Assembly: GCA_027064565.1 (NCBI GenBank)
Contig: JAMOPK010000380.1
Span: 1-5,958, forward strand
Origin: Caldifarciminota bacterium
GTDB taxonomy: Bacteria; Hydrothermota; Hydrothermia; B15-G9
Direction: 5' to 3'
DNA: 5,958 nt
Shown here: positions 1 through 5,644 of the stretch, piece by piece
Layout of the letters: each line of letters opens with the position of its first letter
How positions within the stretch are numbered: the first letter of the stretch is position 1
Notes under the pieces: generated by a model
What the model was told of the DNA's origin: nothing
Databases searched by the model: none
The model's input: the letters and a program-made list of their open reading frames with translations, nothing else
Position numbers and translations under genes: made by a program

Positions 1-21
1 CTTGAGCCTCGCCTCCTCCAT
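1..21 (-). CDS. Start of a gene cut off by the left window edge (N-terminal 7 codons only)
   Basis: On the minus strand an ATG at 21-19 follows a strong ribosome binding site (AAAAGGAGG, 36-28, with six bases to the ATG). It opens a frame reading MEEARLK before the window ends. A candidate promoter lies just upstream (55-83), giving a leader of roughly 25-30 nt, so this looks like the first gene of a new transcription unit rather than the next member of the series ending at 106. Seven residues are too few to assign a family. The call rests on start-site context alone and would fall if the frame closes soon beyond the edge. Confidence 0.6.
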
Positions 22-27
22 CTCCTT

Positions 28-36
28 CCTCCTTTT
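28..36 (-). promoter_or_regulatory. Strong Shine-Dalgarno site for the left-edge gene
   Basis: The minus strand reads AAAAGGAGG here, a near-complete anti-16S match, six bases before the ATG at 21-19. A second purine block (AAGGAG, 27-22) directly abuts the ATG and is too close to act as the site. This is one of only two strong ribosome binding sites in the window and is the main reason to call a gene start at 21. Confidence 0.65.
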
Positions 37-54
37 CAAAAACGTGTTGCGAAA

Positions 55-83
55 TATTTAAACTAAACTTTCAATTTTGTCAA
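55..83 (-). promoter_or_regulatory. Candidate sigma70 promoter for the left-edge gene
   Basis: On the minus strand there is a perfect -35 hexamer TTGACA at 83-78. It is followed by an AT-rich -10 region: TAAATA at 60-55 with a 17-nt spacer, or TTAAAT at 61-56 with a 16-nt spacer. The -10 is imperfect (three or four of six consensus bases, depending on register). The distance to the ribosome binding site at 28-36 suits a short leader. The -35 element overlaps the 11-bp dyad at 69-104, which could let a bound protein or an RNA structure interfere with it; that is inference. Confidence 0.5.
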
Positions 84-104
84 GTTGAATTTTCAAAATT
101 GAAA
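69..104. repeat. AT-rich 11-bp perfect inverted repeat in the spacer after the operon
   Basis: TTTCAATTTTG (69-79) is the exact reverse complement of CAAAATTGAAA (94-104), with a 14-nt loop. The loop contains a smaller TCAA-G-TTGA dyad (80-88), and a further AATTTT-C-AAAATT dyad (88-100) overlaps the right arm. It sits two bases past the last stop codon of the operon (106-108) and overlaps the -35 of the candidate leftward promoter. Each arm has only two G/C pairs and no clean U tract follows on the minus strand, so it is a poor intrinsic terminator. A protein-binding operator or a weak terminator are both possible. Confidence 0.55.
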
Positions 105-105
105 T

Positions 106-468
106 TCAGGGGCGGCCGAAGGAGGCGGCAGACGCGGCGCCCGCTATGTCGTATAGGAGATCGCGGGGACTGAAGCCCGTTCGCTTCACACCCCAATCAT
201 AAAATTCCTTGAGGAGACCGATTCCAACGGTCACGGCAAATGCCTGCCGCTCATCCATTCTACCCATCACCATCGCCGATGTGCAGATGATGAAGGAGAG
301 GGAAAAGTGATAGACCTTGTCTTTGCCCCACATCGGATCACGTTCGGGCGGCAGGAAAAACCGGGAAGGCAGAGGCCTGGCCTCATGGCTCAGGGACAGC
401 AACGGGGTTGCCTGAAACTGCGTCGTGTCGGGGTTCATCAGGACTGTGAGAAGCAGGATAGCGGTCAT
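106..468 (-). CDS. YfiM/DUF2279-like small protein of unknown function
   Basis: The predicted product has 120 aa. Its C-terminal two thirds match the pattern I recall from the E. coli YfiM (DUF2279) family: DKVYHF (50-55), a hydrophobic stretch (about 57-69), a second hydrophobic segment leading into GLLKEFYD (84-91), and FSPRDLLYDIAGA (99-111). In YfiM the equivalents are DKAQHF, a G-x-x-KE-x-x-D motif and a DL-x-x-D-x-x-GA end. The N-terminus has a short hydrophobic run (MTAILLLTVLM) but no lipobox cysteine, unlike lipoprotein YfiM, so an uncleaved membrane anchor or weak signal is more likely. The biochemical role of the family is unknown to me. The ATG overlaps the stop of the upstream nucleotidyltransferase gene as ATGA (465-468), with only a weak GGAAAA before it, suggesting translational coupling. 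It is the last gene of the series; no convincing terminator follows. Confidence 0.8.
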   Translation of the reverse strand: MTAILLLTVLMNPDTTQFQATPLLSLSHEARPLPSRFFLPPERDPMWGKDKVYHFSLSFIICTSAMVMGRMDERQAFAVTVGIGLLKEFYDWGVKRTGFSPRDLLYDIAGAASAASFGRP

Positions 469-1895
469 TTTTCCGGTTCAGGCGGCCATTCGCCCCTTTT
501 GACTTTCTCGACCAGTTCGGCAAGCGCTTTCAGAGCGTCCTCACGGGTCCTGACAACGCCTTCGGCCTCAAGGTCATCGATCTCGTCCAGCAGCTTTTTG
601 AACACCGGGCCGGGCTTGAGTCCCATAGCGATGATGTCGTGTCCGGTAACCAGCCTCTCCTTCTTTTTGCTCTCCTTCTGCCTGATCAGCTCGTCAAGCC
701 TATCGGCGAGATAGACCTGCCACTCCGCGCCGCTACCGATGGGCGGGGTGGCCATGGCATCGGCCACAGCGAACAGGATCAGGGGGAAAGATAGCTCCCC
801 GGTCCGCCTGAGGTATCGATTGAGCGCCCTCGGCGTCACGTTTTCCTGTTCCCGCGCAAGGAGATGCGGATGCATGTGCGCCTCGACGATCATGGTCACG
901 ATTTCCTTCTCGTCGCTGGAGAACCTGAGCCTGTCGGCGATCCCGGCGGCGACCCGCGCGCCAAGCCTGTCATGGCCGTGGAAGTGCGTTCGCCCTTCCT
1001 CATCGTAAAACACCGTATCCGGCTTGGCGACGTCGTGGAGCAGGGCACCGACGAAAAACGCCATCCGACGGGAGGGATCCCCCAAAAACGGCAGGATGCG
1101 ATCGGCAAATTTGCCCATCGGCCCCTCACCGGCCTCGACCTGCTTCAGCAGCTCCTCTAAGAATTTTATGACCAGAAGGGTATGCTCAAAGACGTTCTGT
1201 CGAGTGATGTATTTCTGATAAAGCGACCTCTGGGCCTCGAGTTCCGGGAAAATGACGAACAGGACACCGGTCTCCGCCATCCCCTTGATCGCCCTGAAGA
1301 TGTGCTCGCCGTTGAAAAGGCGGGTCAACTCGTATCTGATCCTCTCAGGAGCCGCTTTCGAGAGTTCAGGGGCGAGTTCCGTGATCCAGCTCAGGGTCTG
1401 CAGCTCGATCTCGAAACCGAGGGTCGAGACGAACCTGAACGCCCTGAGGATTCGGAGCGGATCACTCTCAAGGTTTTTCCGGAAATACGTCCTTATGAGC
1501 CGGTTCTCGATGTCCTTGAGGCCGCCCGTCGGGTCAATCAGCCTGTCCTTTGTGTGGAGCGGGGTCGCCAGCGAGTTTATGGTGAAGTCCCTGAGCTTCA
1601 GATCCTCGTCGATGGTCGGCGCTCTGGGCGAGGAGATGTCGATCCAGCCGCCATCCGGCAGCACCAGCCTGAATTCGTCATCCTCTTCCGACAGCACCAC
1701 AGCGAAACTGCCCTCGATCTGCCTGCGCAGTCTGAAGCCCAGCCTGATGGCGTCCCGCGGCACAACGACATCCCAATCGTCGAAATCCCGGCCCAACAGG
1801 AAATCCCTAAGCGTCCCCCCGACGATGTAGGAGTCTTCGGGGAACAGGTCTTCGTAAGGGACTTTCAGGTCTCTGAGTTCGCCTATCTCTCTCAT
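465..1895 (-). CDS. cca: Class II tRNA nucleotidyltransferase (CCA-adding type) with HD domain
   Basis: The 476-aa product belongs to the class II nucleotidyltransferase superfamily, which adds or repairs the tRNA 3' CCA end using CTP and ATP. The head domain shows GGTLRD (26-31), a DDWD catalytic metal site (Asp40, Asp42), a likely third carboxylate in WIDIS (Asp86) and RDFTINSLA (102-110). The neck shows SDPLRILRAFRF (144-155), matching the base-selecting EDxxR region except that the first position is Ser. An HD phosphohydrolase domain follows, with FEHT (His238), LLHDVAKP (His287-Asp288) and FHGHD (305-309), as in E. coli Cca. Family relatives include poly(A) polymerases and separate CC- or A-adding enzymes. 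The residues favour a tRNA enzyme, but exact specificity cannot be settled by eye. The start overlaps the upstream HEAT gene's stop by 4 nt (ATGA, 1892-1895), with no visible Shine-Dalgarno site. The last residues are charged and Pro-rich (about 469-476). Confidence 0.88.
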   Translation of the reverse strand: MREIGELRDLKVPYEDLFPEDSYIVGGTLRDFLLGRDFDDWDVVVPRDAIRLGFRLRRQIEGSFAVVLSEEDDEFRLVLPDGGWIDISSPRAPTIDEDLKLRDFTINSLATPLHTKDRLIDPTGGLKDIENRLIRTYFRKNLESDPLRILRAFRFVSTLGFEIELQTLSWITELAPELSKAAPERIRYELTRLFNGEHIFRAIKGMAETGVLFVIFPELEAQRSLYQKYITRQNVFEHTLLVIKFLEELLKQVEAGEGPMGKFADRILPFLGDPSRRMAFFVGALLHDVAKPDTVFYDEEGRTHFHGHDRLGARVAAGIADRLRFSSDEKEIVTMIVEAHMHPHLLAREQENVTPRALNRYLRRTGELSFPLILFAVADAMATPPIGSGAEWQVYLADRLDELIRQKESKKKERLVTGHDIIAMGLKPGPVFKKLLDEIDDLEAEGVVRTREDALKALAELVEKVKRGEWPPEPEK

Positions 1896-2452
1896 TTGTA
1901 TTCTATCTCGTTCTTTTCCATGATCTTCTCGACGGCCTCCTGCACGGTCCGCAGGAAAAACAAACTGCCCTCTCTGGCAAGGAGCTCCATGAGCGGCTCG
2001 TAAGCCCGGCCATCGCCGATCTCACCCAATGCCCAGATGGCCGCCCACTTTGTCATCTCATCCTCCGATGAGTTCAGAAGTTCTATCAAAGCCTCGACCG
2101 CCGGCTCGCCGATCCCGGCAAGGATAATGGCGATGTCTCTGCGCAGAAGTTCGTTCTCCTTCAACGCTCTGATGAGTTCCGGCACAGCCGGCTCGCTTAT
2201 GGAAATAAGCGCTCTGGATGCGCTCTCACGAAGCTCAGGATCGTCTTCCTCAAGGACTGAAATCAAAAACCTGACGATTGCCTGCTGACCCTCCTCATCC
2301 GCGACGTTGAACTTTCTGAGGACACTGAGGATGTCGCTGTCAGAAAGTTCGGACTCCCTGTCCGGAACTTCAGGCGCAGGAGCAGGAGCCCTCTTAAACA
2401 GCCTGTTTATAACCTTCTCTATCAGCCTTTCCAGCTTTTGTTTCAGTTTCAT
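1892..2452 (-). CDS. Small HEAT-repeat protein with N-terminal amphipathic helix
   Basis: The 186-aa product has three visible parts. Residues 1-21 form a strongly basic, amphipathic, Leu/Ile-rich helix (KLKQKLERLIEKVINRLFKR) suitable for membrane or partner contact. Residues 22-30 are a flexible Ala/Pro linker. From about 37 to 180 there are tandem HEAT-like repeats of the PBS-lyase type; recognisable units are DPELRESASRALISI (71-85), then EPAVPELIRAL (87-97), GEPAVEALIELL (115-126) and KWAAIWALGEIGDGRAYEPLMELL (from 135). HEAT folds are binding scaffolds and carry no catalytic residues, so no reaction can be assigned. There is no signal peptide, so it is probably cytoplasmic. The ATG overlaps the stop of the CBM48 gene by 4 nt (2449-2452). 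The same frame stays open for only 13 codons upstream and offers no other usual start codon. Its partner is unknown; neighbours suggest the CBM48 protein or the nucleotidyltransferase, by context only. Confidence 0.82.
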   Translation of the reverse strand: MKLKQKLERLIEKVINRLFKRAPAPAPEVPDRESELSDSDILSVLRKFNVADEEGQQAIVRFLISVLEEDDPELRESASRALISISEPAVPELIRALKENELLRRDIAIILAGIGEPAVEALIELLNSSEDEMTKWAAIWALGEIGDGRAYEPLMELLAREGSLFFLRTVQEAVEKIMEKNEIEYK

Positions 2453-2874
2453 GGTCTCAAGCAGAGCCAGAATTTGCTCAAACCTTTGAAATCAAAGCGG
2501 ACAGTGCCGTTCTCATCGATCCTCAACGCCGAAAACCACCTGAACGGGCAGTTGATCCTTACCGATGTCGTGGGATCAGGCATCGCTTTGCCGTCAACGA
2601 TGAGCCTGTATCGGTAAACCCCGGGCTTAACTTTGAAAGATGCGACAAATGCGCCGTCGGAATCCTTATGCATGACCCCTTTCCCGGGGTCCCAGCGGTT
2701 GAAATCCCCGACGATAGAGACGCTCCCGGCCGGAAGGAAATACCTGAAAACGAGGCTATCCCCCTCAAATTTCACACCTTCCCAGTATTTCCGGGCCGAA
2801 CTCTGATGGATGGACTGAAAACCGTGAGGCTGTTGCAAAAGGACAAGGCTCAAAAGAGCGAAAAAGACGTTCAC
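2449..2874 (-). CDS. Secreted or membrane-anchored single-domain CBM48 (AMPK-beta glycogen-binding-like) protein
   Basis: The 141-aa product starts at GTG (2874-2872), fixed by a strong ribosome binding site. Residues 3-13 are a hydrophobic signal-like segment, although no Lys/Arg precedes it. Residues about 36-115 form one CBM48/E-set domain: SVSIVGDFNRWDP (51-63), DGAF (73-76) and PGVYRYRLIVDGKAMPDP (84-101). These match the GDFNxWxP and VDGxWxxDP signatures of AMPK-beta and glycogen-branching-enzyme N-domains. Of the AMPK-beta carbohydrate-contact residues, the first Trp is kept (Trp61), the Lys before the VDG motif is Arg90, and the second Trp is replaced by Ala97, so carbohydrate binding may be weak or altered. 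No catalytic domain is attached. The start overlaps the rlmB stop (GTGA, 2871-2874) and the stop overlaps the HEAT gene start. Function is unknown; polysaccharide or protein binding in the envelope are options. Confidence 0.82.
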   Translation of the reverse strand: MNVFFALLSLVLLQQPHGFQSIHQSSARKYWEGVKFEGDSLVFRYFLPAGSVSIVGDFNRWDPGKGVMHKDSDGAFVASFKVKPGVYRYRLIVDGKAMPDPTTSVRINCPFRWFSALRIDENGTVRFDFKGLSKFWLCLRP

Positions 2875-3590
2875 AATTTCTCCTCCTTTCTCATCATGGC
2901 CATAAAAATAGCGATTGCGGCAGCTGCCGAAACGTTTAGCGAATTGACCTTCCCTTTCATCGGGATGGACACAACGAAATCTGAATCCTTCAAAACGCTC
3001 TTAGAAACCCCTCTCCCTTCTGAGCCAAGCACAAGGGCAAGCGGGAAAGGCGGCTGGAAATTGTAAATGTTTTCACCTCCGACTTCAACGGCGGCCACCC
3101 ACCCGCCCATCTCCTTGAAGTCACGCATGACGTTCCTGATGTTCGCCACGCGGGCAATGGGGATGTGGAAGACTGCGCCGGCCGACGCCTTGACCACGGT
3201 CTCGGTGACAGTCGCCGAACGGTCTTTGGGAATAACAACGCCGTCGGCACCAAGAACTTCCGCCGTCCGAATGATGCTGCCCAGGTTCTGCGGATCCTCA
3301 ACGTGGTCGAGGATAACTACAACGCCCCGGTTCTCAACAGCTTTTCTCAGGATGACATGCGGCTCCTCGAATTCGACGGGCGAAATGACGGCTGCAATGC
3401 CCTGATGGTTGGTCGTGCCGGTGAGCGAGTCCAGCTTTTCGCGGCTCACGTGCTTTGTCGGCACACGCGCGGCACGGATAAGCTTTTCCAGATCCCGCGG
3501 CAACGAGGCGCCACGCGCGACGAAAATCTTTTGTATCGGAAGCCCCGACCTGATAGCCTCCCTTACGCCGTTCCTGCCGTAGATCACCAT
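2871..3590 (-). CDS. rlmB: 23S rRNA (guanosine-2'-O-)-methyltransferase RlmB-like, SpoU/TrmH family
   Basis: The 239-aa product fits the SpoU (SPOUT) 2'-O-ribose methyltransferases, which use S-adenosylmethionine; RlmB in E. coli methylates G2251 in the 23S peptidyl-transferase P loop. The N-terminal RNA-binding substrate domain begins YGRNGVREAI (4-13) and reaches TNHQGIAAV (60-68). The knotted catalytic domain carries motif 1, LDHVEDPQNLGSIIRTAE (94-111, with Asn102 and Arg108), motif 2, LVLGSEGRGVS (186-196), and motif 3, IPMKGKVNSLNVSAAAAI (209-226). I chose ATG 3590-3588 rather than the in-frame ATG at 3629: the family starts close to its YGRNxV motif, and the chosen ATG overlaps the pcm stop as TGATG (1 nt), a coupling junction. 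A GGGGAG about 11 nt upstream is only a weak ribosome binding site. Trm/Rlm paralogues cannot be fully separated by motif, so the target site is inferred. Confidence 0.9.
   Translation of the reverse strand: MVIYGRNGVREAIRSGLPIQKIFVARGASLPRDLEKLIRAARVPTKHVSREKLDSLTGTTNHQGIAAVISPVEFEEPHVILRKAVENRGVVVILDHVEDPQNLGSIIRTAEVLGADGVVIPKDRSATVTETVVKASAGAVFHIPIARVANIRNVMRDFKEMGGWVAAVEVGGENIYNFQPPFPLALVLGSEGRGVSKSVLKDSDFVVSIPMKGKVNSLNVSAAAAIAIFMAMMRKEEKL
2882..2889 (-). promoter_or_regulatory. Strong Shine-Dalgarno site fixing a GTG start
   Basis: The minus strand reads AAAGGAGG, with seven bases to the GTG at 2874-2872. It lies inside the last codons of rlmB. No other internal gene of the series has such a site, so the CBM48 gene can recruit ribosomes independently and may be made in greater amount than its neighbours (inference). 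It settles the start at GTG instead of a later ATG. Confidence 0.8.
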
Positions 3591-4240
3591 CAGTAACCGA
3601 ACTCCCCTATCAGTGGCACAAATGCGCAACCGAACAGCTCTTTAACCTGCAGTTTGCCGTTGGGCTTTTTGATCACCTTCGTCAGGGTCTGGAGATAGCG
3701 GCTTCCCACAGGTATCACCATGATTCCGCCGGGTTTGAGCTGGTCTATGAGCGGCTGAGGGATGTCAGGGGCGGCGGCTGTGACGATTATCCTGTCGAAC
3801 GGGGCATGTTCCGGCCAGCCCAGTGTGCCATCCGCCAGTTTAAAATGGACGTTCGTATAGCCCAGAGACTCGATGACCTGTTTCGCCCGCTCAAGGAGTT
3901 CCGGTATCCGCTCGACGGTATAGACCTCCCGCGCGAGTTCCGCGAGGATTGCCGCCTGATAGCCCGAACCGGTGCCGATCTCAAGCACTTTTTCATCGCC
4001 GGTGAGTTCCAGAAGCTCGGTCATCGCCGCAACCATGTAGGGCTGTGAGATGGTCTGTCCGTATCCGATGGGGAGCGGGTGATCCTGATAGGCCTCCGAA
4101 CGATACGGTTCTGGGACAAAGAGATGGCGCGGCACCTTGAGCATCGCCTGAATGACGCGTGGGTCGCGCACGCCACGCGCCACGATCTGGCGCTCGACCA
4201 TCCTTTTTCTCTGTTCCTCAAAGAGTGATTCTCGATCCAT
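3590..4240 (-). CDS. pcm: Protein-L-isoaspartate O-methyltransferase
   Basis: The 216-aa product methylates L-isoaspartyl residues in damaged proteins, using S-adenosylmethionine, to start their repair in the cytoplasm. Visible signatures are the N-terminal MVERQIVARGVRDPRV (14-29), the family hallmark LPIGYGQTISQPYMVAAMTELL (56-77, including Ser65 and the QTISQP loop), SAM motif I VLEIGTGSGYQAAIL (85-99), an acidic second motif around TVERI (108-112), and DRIIVTAAAPDIP (149 on). Length and motifs are typical. The ATG at 4240-4238 lies inside the end of surE (23-nt overlap). An earlier ATG at 4258 would lengthen the overlap to 41 nt and has no ribosome binding site; a later ATG before VERQ is also possible. 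The surE-pcm order is a known bacterial pairing linked to stationary-phase survival. Confidence 0.95.
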   Translation of the reverse strand: MDRESLFEEQRKRMVERQIVARGVRDPRVIQAMLKVPRHLFVPEPYRSEAYQDHPLPIGYGQTISQPYMVAAMTELLELTGDEKVLEIGTGSGYQAAILAELAREVYTVERIPELLERAKQVIESLGYTNVHFKLADGTLGWPEHAPFDRIIVTAAAPDIPQPLIDQLKPGGIMVIPVGSRYLQTLTKVIKKPNGKLQVKELFGCAFVPLIGEFGY

Positions 4241-4958
4241 ATTTCTCAAGCCATTCAAAATCGGTCAATTCCATAATGAGCGGGGTGCAGGACACATAGC
4301 CCGAATAGACGGCGCAGACGTCGGTGTCCTCGGTCATGTCCTTGATCGGCTCGCCTTTGATCATGAAGGTGCTCTCGTCCAGCTTCTCGATGGGGTTGCG
4401 ATAACGCATGTTGCCCAGCCTGACGAACCTGACGCCTTTGACCTGACTCAGTGGCAGGTTGGGGACGTTAATGTTGAGGAGCTTGAACTCGATCCCGCCG
4501 TCCATCCATAGCCTGACAAGCCGTCTGGCGTAATGGGTAGCTGTGTCCCAGTGAATTTCGCCTCCGGAAAAGGCATCGATGGACACGGCAAAGGCGGGCC
4601 CTCCCATGATGGCGGCCTCACGGGCCGCCGCAACTGTCCCGGAATAGATCACATCGCTGCCAAGGTTCAGACCGTAGTTGACGCCTGAGATCACGAGGTC
4701 GGGTTTACGCTCAAGGAAACCTCTCATGGCAAGAAGCACGCAATCGGCCGGTGTCCCGTGTATGGCGATCCTGTTCGGAGCAAGTCGTTCCACCCTGATT
4801 GGCCTCCTCACGGTGATGGAATGGCTCTTTGCACTCTGCTCTTCGGCAGGCGCTATCACCATTATCTCGCCGAATTCAGACACAGCTTCCTCAAGCGCCC
4901 TTATGCCCGGTGCTTCGATTCCATCGTCGTTGGATAACAGAATGAGAGGTTTTTTCAT
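4218..4958 (-). CDS. surE: 5'/3'-nucleotidase SurE
   Basis: The 246-aa product matches SurE, a metal-dependent phosphatase that removes phosphate from nucleoside 5'- and 3'-monophosphates (and, in E. coli, short polyphosphate). The N-terminal ILLSNDDG (6-13) supplies the metal-binding Asp11 and Asp12. Ser42 (APAEEQS) and Asn94 (SGVNYG, 91-96) align with the other metal ligands, and HGTPADCV (67-74) and IYSGTVAAAREA (104-115) are family signatures. The length is usual for the family, and no key residue is missing. The ATG at 4958-4956 overlaps the glycosyltransferase stop as ATGA (4955-4958). There is no Shine-Dalgarno site before it, so initiation probably depends on coupling. The 3' end overlaps pcm. 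The context (pcm next door) supports a role in survival or in clearing nucleotides under stress. Confidence 0.96.
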   Translation of the reverse strand: MKKPLILLSNDDGIEAPGIRALEEAVSEFGEIMVIAPAEEQSAKSHSITVRRPIRVERLAPNRIAIHGTPADCVLLAMRGFLERKPDLVISGVNYGLNLGSDVIYSGTVAAAREAAIMGGPAFAVSIDAFSGGEIHWDTATHYARRLVRLWMDGGIEFKLLNINVPNLPLSQVKGVRFVRLGNMRYRNPIEKLDESTFMIKGEPIKDMTEDTDVCAVYSGYVSCTPLIMELTDFEWLEKYGSRITL

Positions 4959-5632
4959 GATGGGAAAAATATAAGCCTAAAGACCAGTTTTATAAAGCGG
5001 TAAGTGTCCATGAATTTGTTGATGGAGCTGGACTCCTGACCGTAAATCGTTTTGATGGGCACGTTGCAGATTTTAAAACCGGCCCTTGCGGCGAGAACGA
5101 TGAGTTCGGACTCGGCGTCGTAGTGGCTGGCCTTCACGTGCACCCTGCGCAACACCTTCGTTGAGATCAAACGGTAACCGCTCTGGGTGTCCTCAACCCG
5201 CTGTCCAGCAATGGCGCTGATGATGGTCGTGGTCATCCGATTGGAGAGATACCTGTCCATAGGCATGTTCTGCAGGTTGTTCCACCTGCTGCCGATCACA
5301 AGGTCACAGCCTCTGCGGTAGGCCTCGATGAAAAGCGGGATTTCGTCGGGGTCATGCTGGAGGTCTGCATCCATTGTGATGACCGCATCAAAGCCGTGTC
5401 TGACAGCGTAATCGAAACCACGGTTCAGGGAAAAGCCCTTGCCCCGGTTCGGACGATTCTCTATGAGCAACACCTTGTGGGCACGTGCTATGTCAGCGGT
5501 TCTGTCAGTTGAGCCATCGTTGACCACGAGGATGTTTTCGGGCGGAAAATAGGATTTAACTCTGGAAAGCAGCTCATCAAGGAACTTTTCCTCATTGAAG
5601 GCAGGTATCAAAACAAGGATATTGGCATTCAT
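4955..5632 (-). CDS. Family 2 glycosyltransferase (dolichyl-phosphate mannose synthase-like), no membrane domain
   Basis: The 225-aa product is a GT-A fold, inverting family 2 glycosyltransferase. Visible motifs are ILVLIPAFNEE (5-15), VVNDGSTDRT (36-45) for nucleotide-sugar binding, NRGKG (62-66), the metal-binding MDADLQHDP (87-95) and DTQSGYR (148-154). The pattern resembles DPM1 and bacterial polyprenyl-phosphate glycosyltransferases. The C-terminal transmembrane pair of ArnC/GtrB-type enzymes is absent: the protein ends in a short hydrophobic, basic helix (about 208-225, FIKLVFRLIFF) that could touch the membrane. Donor and acceptor cannot be read from sequence; a polyprenyl phosphate is plausible. 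I placed the start at ATG 5632-5630, since the frame is open upstream only by reading through the tRNA. There is no Shine-Dalgarno site, and just 12 nt separate the start from the tRNA 3' end. The stop overlaps surE. Confidence 0.88.
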   Translation of the reverse strand: MNANILVLIPAFNEEKFLDELLSRVKSYFPPENILVVNDGSTDRTADIARAHKVLLIENRPNRGKGFSLNRGFDYAVRHGFDAVITMDADLQHDPDEIPLFIEAYRRGCDLVIGSRWNNLQNMPMDRYLSNRMTTTIISAIAGQRVEDTQSGYRLISTKVLRRVHVKASHYDAESELIVLAARAGFKICNVPIKTIYGQESSSINKFMDTYRFIKLVFRLIFFPS

Positions 5633-5638
5633 GGCATT

Positions 5639-5644
5639 AAAAAA
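5639..5644 (-). other. T6 tract directly after the tRNA 3' CCA
   Basis: On the minus strand six T residues follow the encoded CCA. A GC-rich acceptor stem ending four bases before a T6 run could cause partial transcription termination, setting the ratio of tRNA to downstream mRNA, or could serve as the tRNA trailer for 3' processing. The T-arm hairpin itself is 11 nt from the run, too far for a classic terminator, so read-through is expected. This is inference from position alone. Confidence 0.35.

Noticed and set aside
69..104. Rho-independent terminator for the operon
   Set aside because: The stem is perfect but AT-rich and no run of T follows on the minus strand, so I list it as a dyad and not as a terminator.
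1182..2003. Long plus-strand open frame (273 codons) antisense to the nucleotidyltransferase gene
   Set aside because: It lies mostly opposite a gene with clear family motifs, shows the charged, Pro/Arg-rich composition typical of shadow frames in GC-rich genes, has no recognisable domain and runs across the boundary with the HEAT gene.
3591..3629. Earlier in-frame ATG for rlmB at 3629
   Set aside because: It would add 13 residues not expected before the YGRNxV start motif and increase the overlap with pcm; the TGATG junction at 3590 is a better start.
4241..4258. Earlier in-frame ATG for pcm at 4258
   Set aside because: It adds six residues without a ribosome binding site and lengthens the overlap with surE; the ATG at 4240 gives a typical Pcm N-terminus.
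5629..5637. Two-codon upstream frame (ATG CCA TGA) overlapping the GT2 start after tRNA-Pro
   Set aside because: A Met-Pro leader after a proline tRNA is tempting as a regulatory device, but the codon is CCA, not read by a GGG anticodon, there is no ribosome binding site and no alternative hairpins; chance is the simplest reading.
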